Part shown: positions 52,232-60,362 of the stretch, one piece after another
How the letters are laid out: every line of letters starts with the position of its first letter
Position numbering within the stretch: position 1 is the first letter of the stretch
Source: an uncultured Pelagibacteraceae bacterium
Lineage (GTDB): Bacteria; Pseudomonadota; Alphaproteobacteria; Pelagibacterales; Pelagibacteraceae
Direction: 5' to 3'
NCBI GenBank assembly: GCA_902623785.1
Contig: CACNVG010000002.1
Span: 1 to 64,000, forward strand
Length of the DNA stretch: 64,000 nucleotides
Program-made: the position numbers and the translations under genes
The notes under the pieces: generated by a model
What the model was told of the DNA's origin: nothing
Seen by the model: the letters and a program-made list of their open reading frames with translations, nothing else
Databases searched by the model: none

Positions 52232-52693
52232 ATGAACTTATTAAGAAGAAAATTATTTAAAACAATTAGTTTTTACTCCTTTTTTTTATTTTTTCCGATT
52301 AAATCTCTTTATGCTTCATCAAAAAAAATAATTAATAAAGAATTATCTAAAGAACAAAAAGATATTATGTTTAATGAAGGTACTGAAAGAGCGTTTACCA
52401 GTTCTTTATTGAATGAAAAGAGAAAGGGAACTTACCATTGCGCTAATTGTGGAGCATTATTATTTGACTCAACTGCAAAATATGACAGCGGAACTGGTTG
52501 GCCATCTTTCACAGAGGCAGTTCCAGGAGCTTTTAATACAAAAGTAGATTATTCTTTTGGAATGAAAAGAATTGAATATCATTGTGCAAATTGTGGAGCA
52601 CACCACGGGCATGTATTTGCTGATGGGCCGGGAAAAACTGGTAAAAGATTCTGTAATAACGGTCTTTGTTTAATTTTTAAACCATCTCAATAA
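52232..52693 (+). CDS. msrB: Exported peptide-methionine (R)-S-oxide reductase
   Basis: A 153-aa MsrB with an N-terminal export signal (LRRKLFKTISFYSFFLFFP), unusual for a family that is mostly cytoplasmic; the RRKLFK stretch loosely resembles a Tat signal. Zinc cysteines are C70, C73, C118 and C121. The catalytic Cys is C141 in KRFCNNGLCLIF, and YDSGTGWPSF lies at 84-93. It reduces methionine-R-sulfoxide in proteins, here presumably in the periplasm. Its stop overlaps the next start (TAATG). Confidence 0.9.
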   Translation: MNLLRRKLFKTISFYSFFLFFPIKSLYASSKKIINKELSKEQKDIMFNEGTERAFTSSLLNEKRKGTYHCANCGALLFDSTAKYDSGTGWPSFTEAVPGAFNTKVDYSFGMKRIEYHCANCGAHHGHVFADGPGKTGKRFCNNGLCLIFKPSQ

Positions 52694-53664
52694 TGTTAGA
52701 TTATTGTATTATCGGATCTGGTATCTCTGGATCGACTATTGCTAACTACTTAAACAAAAATTATTCAGTTAAAGTTTTTGATAAAGCTAGAGGTGTCGGG
52801 GGTAGAAGTTCTTTTAAACGTTATAAAGGTAAGATAGGTTTTGATCACGGTCTTCAATATTTATCACCTAGATCAAAGGAATTTAAATCTTTTACAAATA
52901 AACTTATCAAAAAAAAAGTTCTCAAACATTGGAGGGGAAAACATGAATTTTTAAATGAGAAAGTCAAAAGAGACAAAAAACACATTAAGTTAATTGGCGT
53001 CAAAGGAAATAACGATATAAGTAAATTTTTACTTAAAAAAATTAATTGCAATTTTCAATCAGAACTGTGTGAAATAAAAAAACAAAAAGACTTTTGGCAT
53101 CTTAGATTTAAAGATAACAAGCATATTTATTCAAAAAATTTAATCTTATCAATTCCTTTCCCACAAGCAAAAAAACTTTCATCTAAGTTTGTTAAAACAA
53201 AACTTTTTAAAAATAATGTTATAATGAATTCAAGTCTAACAGTTTTATTAATGACCAATGAAACAGCAATTAAAGCGAGCAGTTTTTTTACCAATGACAA
53301 AGTTTTAGGTTGGGTTTCTAAAGAAAATTCAAAAAAAAGATTTAAATATAATAAAGACTTATGGGTACTTCAAAGTACTTTTGAGTATGGAAAAAAACAT
53401 ACCGATAACTACAGAAATAAAAAAAAATTTTACACAAATGTTTTGATTAATAAGTTTAAAGCACTAACAAAAATAAAAATCAAAAAGATATATTTTACCC
53501 ATATACACGGATGGAAATATTCCTCTAATTCAAAACCTTTAAATGTGCAAAGTTACTGGGATAAAAAAATTGGTCTTGGATTTTGTGGTGATTGGTTTGG
53601 AGGCCCTAGACTTGAAAATGGATGGTTGAGTGCCACCGATCTATATAATAAAATAAAAAATTAA
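52693..53664 (+). CDS. Renalase-like NAD(P)/FAD-dependent oxidoreductase
   Basis: A 323-aa flavoprotein. N-terminal CIIGSGISGSTIANYL (5-20) is a GxGxxG FAD motif, followed by KVFDKARGVGGRSSFKR, typical of renalase and amine-oxidase relatives. The FAD-closing end reads GFCGDWFGGPRLENGWLSAT. A small Lys-rich mini-ORF follows 6 bases later. The substrate is unknown; coupling with exported msrB suggests a common stress regulon, but this is inference. Confidence 0.8.
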   Translation: MLDYCIIGSGISGSTIANYLNKNYSVKVFDKARGVGGRSSFKRYKGKIGFDHGLQYLSPRSKEFKSFTNKLIKKKVLKHWRGKHEFLNEKVKRDKKHIKLIGVKGNNDISKFLLKKINCNFQSELCEIKKQKDFWHLRFKDNKHIYSKNLILSIPFPQAKKLSSKFVKTKLFKNNVIMNSSLTVLLMTNETAIKASSFFTNDKVLGWVSKENSKKRFKYNKDLWVLQSTFEYGKKHTDNYRNKKKFYTNVLINKFKALTKIKIKKIYFTHIHGWKYSSNSKPLNVQSYWDKKIGLGFCGDWFGGPRLENGWLSATDLYNKIKN

Positions 53665-53670
53665 ATATAT

Positions 53671-53781
53671 ATGTCTAAAAGATACAGTGGTAAATCATTT
53701 AAAGACTCGAGTGTAATGAAAAAACCAAAATTATCAATGAAAGAAAAAAGGAAACTAAAAAGAGAAAAAAAGAAAAAATAA
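53671..53781 (+). CDS. 36-aa polybasic peptide
   Basis: An ATG 6 bases after the flavoprotein stop opens a 36-codon frame: MSKRYSGKSFKDSSVMKKPK, then LSMKEKRKLKREKKKK. It has no hydrophobic stretch and is 17/36 Lys or Arg. It ends 11 bases before the convergent methyltransferase gene's stop. A translated small RNA- or ribosome-binding peptide is possible; poly-A noise at the 3' end of the operon is the alternative. Compare the 27-aa peptide at 25981-26064. Confidence 0.45.
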   Translation: MSKRYSGKSFKDSSVMKKPKLSMKEKRKLKREKKKK

Positions 53782-53792
53782 ATTATATTTTT

Positions 53793-54434
53793 CTATTTTT
53801 TAGGTTTCGGAGCATAAAAATTTTTGATTAAATTTTTTAAGTTGTTAAGTCTATTTTTTATTTTTTGCTCTTTATTTAAAAGAGACCCTTTTTTTTTCAA
53901 TATAGCAAGTCCTGAACCGCTAAAGTTTATATCAAGAGACAGAACATCTCTATTTGAGTTATAAATTTCTAAAATTTTATTAAAAGTTAATCTGTTAATA
54001 CGTTCAGAAAACTCCCTATCAATTATTCCACCTTTTATATATGGCAACCAAACAACGTCATCAACAACAATAAACCCACCAATTTTAATATAGTTAAAAT
54101 AGTGATAAAATACTTTTCTAACATGACTTGGTTCGTGTAAGCTATCTATAAATAAAAAATCAAAACTATTTTTTTCTTTAAGTTTTTTGTCAATATTGTC
54201 AAAATCATCATCAGATGAATGAATAAATTTCCATCTAGTGCTGGATGATACATTTGAACAGTCGTCTATATCTATTGAAGTTAAAAAACCATTATTTTTT
54301 TCACAAATATCCAAAAAAACTTTTGTTGATATACCTTTTTGGACTCCCAATTCGAGAATATTAGGTTTAGAAATATCTAATAAAATATTTCTCATAATTT
54401 CTAATTTTTCTTCGTAATGGTTCCACAGTTTCAT
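53793..54434 (-). CDS. Class I SAM-dependent methyltransferase
   Basis: A 213-aa Methyltransf_24-type protein. NILELGVQKGISTKVFL near residues 24-40 is motif I (an E-x-G-x-x-x-G form), LTSIDID is the acidic motif II, and FDFLFIDSLHEPSHV with GGFIVVDDVVW gives motifs post-I and III. The family often methylates hydroxyl groups in glycans or natural products. The substrate is not known. Confidence 0.75.
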   Translation of the reverse strand: MKLWNHYEEKLEIMRNILLDISKPNILELGVQKGISTKVFLDICEKNNGFLTSIDIDDCSNVSSSTRWKFIHSSDDDFDNIDKKLKEKNSFDFLFIDSLHEPSHVRKVFYHYFNYIKIGGFIVVDDVVWLPYIKGGIIDREFSERINRLTFNKILEIYNSNRDVLSLDINFSGSGLAILKKKGSLLNKEQKIKNRLNNLKNLIKNFYAPKPKK

Positions 54435-54533
54435 AAATGGTATACTATGTTGATTACCAGAAACTTAATGATTTTTAAATAGAGGTAATTATTTTAACAC
54501 ATCTATATTTAATTGAATAATCAAGGATTTTAA

Positions 54534-54565
54534 GGGGCGTTCTGTTGCCAGGTGCCCCAAACCCC
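54534..54565. other. GC-rich hairpin in an AT-rich gap
   Basis: On the plus strand GGGGC (54534-54538) pairs with GCCCC (54554-54558), and an inner CTG-TTGC-CAG stem-loop (54542-54551) nests inside; AAACCCC (54559-54565) follows. Read on the minus strand it starts about 10 bases after the stop of the 68-aa exported protein gene, so it could be its terminator, although the following T run is weak (TTAAAAT). The GC density is quite unlike the surrounding DNA. The rest of the 141-base gap shows nothing. Confidence 0.5.
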
Positions 54566-54575
54566 ATAAATGAGT

Positions 54576-54782
54576 TTATCCTTTAAACATTCCTAATGCT
54601 TTGCCTAGTAATTCCTCAGACTTAGCGTGATCACCACTGTCATGAGCTTTCATACCAGCGTCTCTTAGTTTTTGAGCTTCAGCAATTTTCGCATCAACAC
54701 CTTTCGCCATCATTGGGCAAGAACCTGCAAACACTGAACTTGTGAATAGTACAAACGATAAAATTAAAGCTAGTTTTTTCAT
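54576..54782 (-). CDS. Small exported helical protein
   Basis: A 68-aa protein with a clear signal peptide (MKKLALILSFVLFTSSVFAG, cleavage near residue 19-20) and a 48-residue mature part. It starts SCPMMAKGVDAKIAEAQKLR and continues into SGDHAKSEELLGKALGMF, which forms a helix pair like a single TPR repeat. The CPMM segment could bind metal or carry a disulfide. Function unknown. It has its own 111-base 5' region, shared divergently with the heme-monooxygenase-like gene. Confidence 0.75.
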   Translation of the reverse strand: MKKLALILSFVLFTSSVFAGSCPMMAKGVDAKIAEAQKLRDAGMKAHDSGDHAKSEELLGKALGMFKG

Positions 54783-54893
54783 TATTATCCTTTCGTTGAG
54801 ACCTATATATGCATTTAAATACTTAAATTAAGTAACAGAGTGTCACACTAATTAATATGTTAAACTTTGGATAGAAATTATATAAAATGAAAT

Positions 54894-55196
54894 ATGTTTA
54901 TAGCAATGAATCGTTTTAAGATTGTCATCGGTAGAGAAAAAGAATTTGAGGATGTTTGGAAAAATAGAGACACACATTTAAAAGATGTGCCTGGATTTAA
55001 AGAATTTCATTTAGTTAAAGGTGAAACGAATGATGAGCATACTTTGTATGCTTCACATAGTATTTGGAACTCAAAAAATGATTTTATTAATTGGACCAAA
55101 TCTGAGGCATTTAGATTAGCTCATAAAAATTCTGGGCAACATAAAGGGCTATATTTAGGTCACCCAAATTTTGAGGGATTTGAAGTAGTTATTTAA
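54894..55196 (+). CDS. ABM-domain protein, probable heme-degrading monooxygenase
   Basis: A 100-aa single-domain protein of the antibiotic-biosynthesis-monooxygenase fold. FIAMNRFKI has Asn6, W66-type Trp occurs in DFINWTKSEAFRLAHKN, and its His follows in the same helix. This N/W/H combination marks IsdG/HmuD-type heme oxygenases. It would release iron from heme in the cytoplasm. No heme transporter lies nearby, and no regulatory box is obvious in the 5' gap. It overlaps the next gene by one base. Confidence 0.72.
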   Translation: MFIAMNRFKIVIGREKEFEDVWKNRDTHLKDVPGFKEFHLVKGETNDEHTLYASHSIWNSKNDFINWTKSEAFRLAHKNSGQHKGLYLGHPNFEGFEVVI

Positions 55197-55585
55197 TGTT
55201 AAGTCAATCTGCTCTTTATTTAACTGCGATAATTCTTGGGGCGATGATCTTTTTTTCATTTGTTGTAGCTCCAACTACATTTAGGTTACTAGATGAAGAA
55301 AATTCAAGAAAATTTATCAGAGGAATCTTTCCATTTTATTACCTTCTAAATCTAATTTTAAGTTTTGTAGCTAGTATATTATTTTTTTTTAAACAAAATT
55401 TATCAATTGATTTTTTATTGATGACAAGCATTTGCATTTTATTTGCTATTTCAAATTTTATATTGATGCCAATGATAAACAAATTCAGAGACAACAACGA
55501 AAATAAAAAATTTAAGATATCACACTTTATTTCTGTGATCATAAACTTTATTCAATTGATATTTTTAGTGATAATTTTATTATAG
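55196..55585 (+). CDS. DUF4149 membrane protein
   Basis: A 129-aa protein with four hydrophobic segments. The N-terminal LTAIILGAMIFFSFVVAPTTF near residues 8-28 and the following RKFIRGIFPFYY match DUF4149. The function of the family is unknown. It is coupled to the upstream heme-monooxygenase-like gene. The stop overlaps a newly recognised 46-aa minus-strand gene by 6 bases. Confidence 0.75.
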   Translation: MLSQSALYLTAIILGAMIFFSFVVAPTTFRLLDEENSRKFIRGIFPFYYLLNLILSFVASILFFFKQNLSIDFLLMTSICILFAISNFILMPMINKFRDNNENKKFKISHFISVIINFIQLIFLVIILL

Positions 55586-55720
55586 TTTTCCGAGACCAAA
55601 CCAAGCAAAAGCTATTACAACTAGCCAAACTAACCCTTTAACAAAAAAGAAAAAAAAACTTCCAGCAATAATATATTTTCCTACTTTACTATTTTTAAGA
55701 AATTTTTTAATTACAGACAT
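55580..55720 (-). CDS. 46-aa membrane microprotein
   Basis: A small ORF of 46 codons. It opens with the basic MSVIKKFLKNSKVGKY, has a strongly hydrophobic middle (IIAGSFFFFF-VKG-LVWLVVIAFAWF), and ends GLGKL. The ATG shares one base with the stop of the hydratase gene (TAATG), so the two are translationally coupled. At the 3' end it overlaps DUF4149 tail-to-tail by 6 bases. Membrane integral; the function is not known. Confidence 0.62.
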   Translation of the reverse strand: MSVIKKFLKNSKVGKYIIAGSFFFFFVKGLVWLVVIAFAWFGLGKL

Positions 55721-56493
55721 TAATGTATTGCAGACTTAACAGTACCAATTTTATCAATTTTTGCTACGTACACTCCTTTGTTTTTAAGTGGAACAACACC
55801 TACCGTAGAACCAGTAAAAACAAAAAAGTTTGAATTTAATTTAACCTTATCTTTTTTCATTTTATTTAAAACAAATCTCAAGGAATTTAGCGGATTAATA
55901 TATACTGTATTAGTATTTCCTTTTACAATATTTCCGGTCTTTACATTTTTAATACTGCACTTAAGATTACCTATATTCAACCTTTTGAATTTCTTTTTTG
56001 ATCCAACAAGAAATTTTATATTAGCGCCGAAATCACTTGCTAGATCACCTAAATATTTTATACCTTGTTTTTTTTGTCTGTAACCAACCACTTCAATGCA
56101 TGGCATCATATGAGTTATATATTTACTTACATTTTTCATGGTAATTAAACTTTTGTTATCAAAAAAATTCTTATTTATTAAATATCCGACTTCTACTTCT
56201 ATACCCAATGTTGAACTATTAATTTTGACTCTTTTGCCACTTTTTAAGATATTATTTTTAAAAATAGCAGAGTAAAAAGGTTCTTTTTCCTTTAACTTTT
56301 TTAAAACTGGTAAAGCAGTGCCGCCTGCTTTAAACCCAACAATTTTTGTTTTAATTTTAGACTCACAAATTTTTCTAAGCCTTGTCGCATTTTTAATATT
56401 TTTTGTATATTTAATTGGCAACGGGCTTATCAATTTGTTTTTTTTGTAAGCGATTACCAGCTTATCAGCAAATTTTTCGATTTCTTTTTTCAT
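55720..56493 (-). CDS. 2-keto-4-pentenoate hydratase family protein
   Basis: A 257-aa protein of the MhpD/fumarylacetoacetase-like fold. VGFKAGGTALPVLKKLKEKE near 52-71, GIEVEVGYLI near 97-106 (metal-binding E-x-E) and MMPCIEVVGYR near 128-138 are the family motifs. It would hydrate 2-hydroxypenta-2,4-dienoate or decarboxylate a related keto acid in catechol meta-cleavage. No other ring-cleavage genes are visible here, so the true substrate is unknown. One base joins it with the M23 gene upstream. Confidence 0.75.
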   Translation of the reverse strand: MKKEIEKFADKLVIAYKKNKLISPLPIKYTKNIKNATRLRKICESKIKTKIVGFKAGGTALPVLKKLKEKEPFYSAIFKNNILKSGKRVKINSSTLGIEVEVGYLINKNFFDNKSLITMKNVSKYITHMMPCIEVVGYRQKKQGIKYLGDLASDFGANIKFLVGSKKKFKRLNIGNLKCSIKNVKTGNIVKGNTNTVYINPLNSLRFVLNKMKKDKVKLNSNFFVFTGSTVGVVPLKNKGVYVAKIDKIGTVKSAIH

Positions 56494-57293
56494 TAATTTA
56501 ATACGCTTCCGGGATCTAGTTTAACATCAAACCAATTTAATCTAACATCTAAATGAGGTCCTGTAGCGCGACCAGATTTCCCAACGGTGCCAATTATATC
56601 TCCTTTTTTGACTTCTTGCCCCATATCAACAAAAATTTCATTCATATGCATATATAAAGTAGAAATTCCATGTCCATGATCAAAAATTAATGTAGCTCCA
56701 GTGTAATAAAGATCTTTTTCAGCAAGGGTAACTACTCCACTCAACATTGCTTTTATCGGGGTACCAGTTTTTTGGGCGTAATCTAAACCATAATGTGGCC
56801 ACCTTGGTTTTCCATTCAAAATTCTTTGACTGCCGTAAACTCCTGTTATTATCGCATCATCAACTGGAGTTATAAACTTATCTTTAAAATATATTAGATC
56901 GGTATCAACAGCTCTTGCTTTTCCAATAAGTTTATTTTCTTTCCTTATTCTGTCGTAAACTTCTTTGGGTGGTGTTACTTTTTTTTCAGGCAAACCATCT
57001 ATTCTTTGTATCTTATATTCTCTTTTTAAAACTTTTTTAACAAACTGATTTTTAACCCCGTTAAGAGTTTCAGTTATGATAACATCATTTTTCCTATCTC
57101 TTCCAAGTCCAAATGCAAAAAAACCATCCTTTGAAACTCTAACACTCTTTTTATCAATTTGTATTTTAGCTCGAGGATCAGTTTTACCTAGTATAAAGTG
57201 GCCTTGAATGAACTTCCCCTCAAATTCAATTGCTTGGCTATTAAATTTAATAAGTAAAAAAATTATTAGGTATTTAATTATTTTGAAGTCCAT
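56493..57293 (-). CDS. M23-family murein endopeptidase
   Basis: A 266-aa exported protein. Hydrophobic N-terminus (YLIIFLLIKFNSQAI) acts as signal peptide, and the C-terminal LytM/M23 domain has HYGLDYAQKTGTPI (H-x3-D zinc ligands) and HGHGISTLYMHM. The last motif, usually HLH, is GPHLDVRLNW here, so the second His is Asp. I believe the HLD form is common among proteobacterial relatives, so activity may well be retained. It cuts peptidoglycan cross-links in the periplasm. It overlaps the SDR gene by 16 bases. Confidence 0.85.
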   Translation of the reverse strand: MDFKIIKYLIIFLLIKFNSQAIEFEGKFIQGHFILGKTDPRAKIQIDKKSVRVSKDGFFAFGLGRDRKNDVIITETLNGVKNQFVKKVLKREYKIQRIDGLPEKKVTPPKEVYDRIRKENKLIGKARAVDTDLIYFKDKFITPVDDAIITGVYGSQRILNGKPRWPHYGLDYAQKTGTPIKAMLSGVVTLAEKDLYYTGATLIFDHGHGISTLYMHMNEIFVDMGQEVKKGDIIGTVGKSGRATGPHLDVRLNWFDVKLDPGSVLN

Positions 57294-58045
57294 CCACCAT
57301 CAACTAATAAAGAAGTGCCGGTAATCATTGATGCCTGATCGGAAGCAAGAAATACCACAGCACTCGCAACGTCAGAAAGCTCAGCAAATCTTCCTAGTGG
57401 AATATTCCCCAGAACCTCCTTCATAAATTTTTTGTCTTTTAAAAATTTACTTGTCATTGGTGTTACAACAAAAGTAGGGCACACTGTATTTACTCTTATA
57501 TTATGCTTTGCAAGATCTATAGACATTCCTTTTGTAAGCCCCTCAAAACCAAATTTAGTCATGTTGTAAACACTTCTAATTGGTCCACCAACGTGACCCA
57601 TTTGTGAAGACATATTAATAATAACACCTCCAACCTTATTTCTATTTTTTAATTCAATCATTTTTAAAGCAGATAGTTGAGCAATATTAAAAGTAGCCAT
57701 AGTGTTTATTTTCACAACATATTCCATGTCTTTTCTCTTTACTTTTGTAAAATGTTCAGGAATATTTGTTCCAGCATTATTAACTAAAATATCGATTCTT
57801 TTTTGAGAATCTATTACTGATTTTATTTCAGAGTACCTTGTCACATCACAAACGTACGATTTACACTTAGATTTAAATTTTTTAATAATTTTTGAAACTT
57901 GATCCAAATCCTTTTTTGTTCGACTGACAATTATTAAACTTGCTCCAGCTTCAGCAAGAGCAATTGCACAAGCTTTTCCTATACCTTTTCCAGCTCCAGT
58001 GACAAGGGCAATTTTATTTTTTAAATTTTGTTTTTTAAGAAACAT
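57278..58045 (-). CDS. Short-chain dehydrogenase/reductase
   Basis: A 255-aa classical SDR. Cofactor motif ALVTGAGKGIGKACAIAL near 13-30, LVNNAGTN near 86-93, INMSSQMG with the catalytic Ser, and YNMTK (Tyr/Lys) near residues 159-163. SLLVDGGWTSK ends the protein as in the gluconate dehydrogenase/3-oxoacyl reductase-like members. NAD(P)-dependent oxidation of a hydroxy group; substrate unknown. It shares a transcript with M23 and TerC genes. Confidence 0.88.
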   Translation of the reverse strand: MFLKKQNLKNKIALVTGAGKGIGKACAIALAEAGASLIIVSRTKKDLDQVSKIIKKFKSKCKSYVCDVTRYSEIKSVIDSQKRIDILVNNAGTNIPEHFTKVKRKDMEYVVKINTMATFNIAQLSALKMIELKNRNKVGGVIINMSSQMGHVGGPIRSVYNMTKFGFEGLTKGMSIDLAKHNIRVNTVCPTFVVTPMTSKFLKDKKFMKEVLGNIPLGRFAELSDVASAVVFLASDQASMITGTSLLVDGGWTSK

Positions 58046-58046
58046 T

Positions 58047-58625
58047 TCAGAATAATAGTACTTTTATATCAGTATAAATCAATTCTATTGCAACTATTAG
58101 AACTGCTAGTAAACCTACCCAAGCAATCCATTTGTATTTTTTTATCCAACCAGAAATTAATGTTGCTGCAGTTGCCATTAATATAATTGATAGGGCAAGC
58201 CCAAAAACTAATAAGTAGTAGTGATCTCTTGCGGCCCCAGCAACTCCTAAAACATTGTCTAAACTCATAGTTATATCCGCAAGGATAACGGTAGTAATAG
58301 CCTTTAGAAAAGATGAGTTATCTATTTTAATATCGTCCTTTTTTTCACTTTGTTTAACAACATCAACATAGAGTTTATAGCAAATGTATAATAGTAAAAT
58401 TCCTCCAACTAATCTTAATCCAGAAATTTGTAATAGATAAGCCGTGATAAGCGTAAATAGAATTCTCAAAATTACAGCTGCACCAATCCCCCAAAAAATT
58501 ATTTTTTTTCTTTGTTCAGGTGGAAATTGTGAAGCAACCATTCCAATAATAATTGCATTGTCCCCGGCAAGAACTAAATCGATGAAAATGATTTGAAAAA
58601 AAATTAAAATTTGTTCTGATAACAT
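58047..58625 (-). CDS. TerC-family integral membrane protein
   Basis: A 192-aa protein with about six to seven membrane helices. The family core is IFIDLVLAGDNAIIIGMVA near residues 13-31 and TVILADITMSLDNVLGVAG near 112-130, each carrying the acidic D-N pair thought to bind metal (Mn or similar) ions. TerC/Alx proteins help metal efflux or membrane-protein metalation. The start overlaps the GMC oxidoreductase stop by one base. Confidence 0.88.
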   Translation of the reverse strand: MLSEQILIFFQIIFIDLVLAGDNAIIIGMVASQFPPEQRKKIIFWGIGAAVILRILFTLITAYLLQISGLRLVGGILLLYICYKLYVDVVKQSEKKDDIKIDNSSFLKAITTVILADITMSLDNVLGVAGAARDHYYLLVFGLALSIILMATAATLISGWIKKYKWIAWVGLLAVLIVAIELIYTDIKVLLF

Positions 58626-60220
58626 TATGCGCTCAATATCATATCTGCACCCTTTTCAGCAATCATAATAGTAGGTGCATTAGTGTTCCCAGATGTGATA
58701 TTCGGCATAATAGATGCATCAATAACTCTTAATTTGTTAATTCCATGAACTTTAAGTTTATCTGAAACCACTGCTGACTCATCATTTCCCATTTTGCAAG
58801 TACCAACTGGATGAAAAATAGTTTGGGCATAATGACTGCAAGCTTTTACTATTTCCTCTTTTTCATTCAAATGTGAGCCAGGCCTAAATTCTTCGGGCTC
58901 ATATTTTTTAAACTCATTTGTTTCCATTACAATTTTTCTTATCAACTTAATACCATCAGCAGCAACTTTTCTATCCTCATCAGTAGATAGATAGTTCATT
59001 TTAATCTTCGGGTTCACTTTTGTGTCACTACTACTTATTGATATTTCACCTCTACTCGTTGGTCTAATATTTGCAACAGTTGGAGTAAAAGCATGGAAAT
59101 CATGAAGGGTAGCACCCCCTAATTTGTCAGTGCTAATTGGTTGAATATGAAATTGTAAATTTGGTGTATCTCTACTTGGATCACTTTTAGCAAAACCACA
59201 AAGTTGACTTGCACCCATAGTCATTGGGCCTCTTCTTTTAAAGACATACTCAAGTCCAATTAACAGTTTGCCAAACACGCTATTAATTTTCTTGTTTAAA
59301 GTTTTTATATTCTTAACTTTGTAAACAGGTCTGAACATCAGGTGGTCTTGAAGGTTTTTACCAACACCTTTAAGATCTTTGACAATATTAATTCCTAAAT
59401 CTTTTATTTTCGAAGCTTCTCCAACACCTGAAGTTTGAAGTATATGAGGACTCCCAATTGACCCTGCGCAAAGTAAAATTTCCTTCTCGGCTTTAACAGT
59501 AAAAGATTCATTCCCTTTTGAATAAGTAACGCTCTCTGCGTTATTTCCATCGAAATTAATTTTTTGAACATGACAGTTTGTTTCAATTTTTAAGTTTTTA
59601 TTTTTTTTGACAGGATTTAGATAACCAACTGCGGTGCTGCATCTTAGTCCATTCCTCTCTGTAACCTGAAAATAACCACATCCAAAATTATCTCCTTTAT
59701 TAAAATCATTTACCTTTGGAATACCAACTTCCTCAGCTGCATTCATAAAAACATCTAAAATATCTAATTTAATTCTCTGATCTGATACAGCTAATGGCCC
59801 TCCGACACCATGGAACTGGTCTTTACCTCTTTCTTGGTCTTCAGCTTTGATAAAATAAGGTAGGACATCTTTCCAAGCCCAACCAACATTTCCGAGTTGT
59901 CTCCATAAATCATAATCTTGTTCTTGACCCCTTATGTATAAAAGTCCATTGATCGAAGAGCTTCCACCTAATGTTTTTCCTCTCGGATATGGTATCGAAA
60001 CATTTTCCATAGTCTCATCAGGCTCAGTTTTAAAACACCAATCCGTTTTAGGATTATGCATAGTTTTGTAATAACCCACTGGTATATGTATCCAAGGATA
60101 ATTATCTTTACCTCCTGCTTCAATTAACAAAACTTTATACTTTCCTGTTTTAATTATTCGATTTGCTAAGACACATCCTGCAGAACCAGCACCAATTATA
60201 ATAAAATCAAATTTTTCCAT
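58625..60220 (-). CDS. GMC-family oxidoreductase, choline-dehydrogenase-like
   Basis: A 531-aa GMC flavoenzyme of BetA length. FAD motif DFIIIGAGSAGCVLANRII near 4-22, signature PRGKTLGGSSSINGLLYIRG near 78-97, and the catalytic end FHPVGTCKMGND with IDASIMPNITSGNTNAPT. It oxidises a primary alcohol to an aldehyde (choline in BetA, other alcohols in relatives). BetB and other betaine genes are not adjacent, so choline is not certain. It is divergent from the TRAP operon by 142 bases. Confidence 0.85.
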   Translation of the reverse strand: MEKFDFIIIGAGSAGCVLANRIIKTGKYKVLLIEAGGKDNYPWIHIPVGYYKTMHNPKTDWCFKTEPDETMENVSIPYPRGKTLGGSSSINGLLYIRGQEQDYDLWRQLGNVGWAWKDVLPYFIKAEDQERGKDQFHGVGGPLAVSDQRIKLDILDVFMNAAEEVGIPKVNDFNKGDNFGCGYFQVTERNGLRCSTAVGYLNPVKKNKNLKIETNCHVQKINFDGNNAESVTYSKGNESFTVKAEKEILLCAGSIGSPHILQTSGVGEASKIKDLGINIVKDLKGVGKNLQDHLMFRPVYKVKNIKTLNKKINSVFGKLLIGLEYVFKRRGPMTMGASQLCGFAKSDPSRDTPNLQFHIQPISTDKLGGATLHDFHAFTPTVANIRPTSRGEISISSSDTKVNPKIKMNYLSTDEDRKVAADGIKLIRKIVMETNEFKKYEPEEFRPGSHLNEKEEIVKACSHYAQTIFHPVGTCKMGNDESAVVSDKLKVHGINKLRVIDASIMPNITSGNTNAPTIMIAEKGADMILSA

Positions 60221-60362
60221 TTTGAGTTTTATAACAAAATTTTTCAGTATTTATCACCTAATTAAAGCTTTTTTTATTAACGATAAAGTCAAATGCAACT
60301 TGTATAACCTCATTTTTTTTGATTGGATAAGGCTTATTAAATTTAACTTAAGAGAGGAAATA

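Noticed and set aside
60222-60362. N-terminal extension of dctP
   Set aside because: The extra 47 residues have no family match and would bury the signal peptide; the ATG at 60363 has a good ribosome site.
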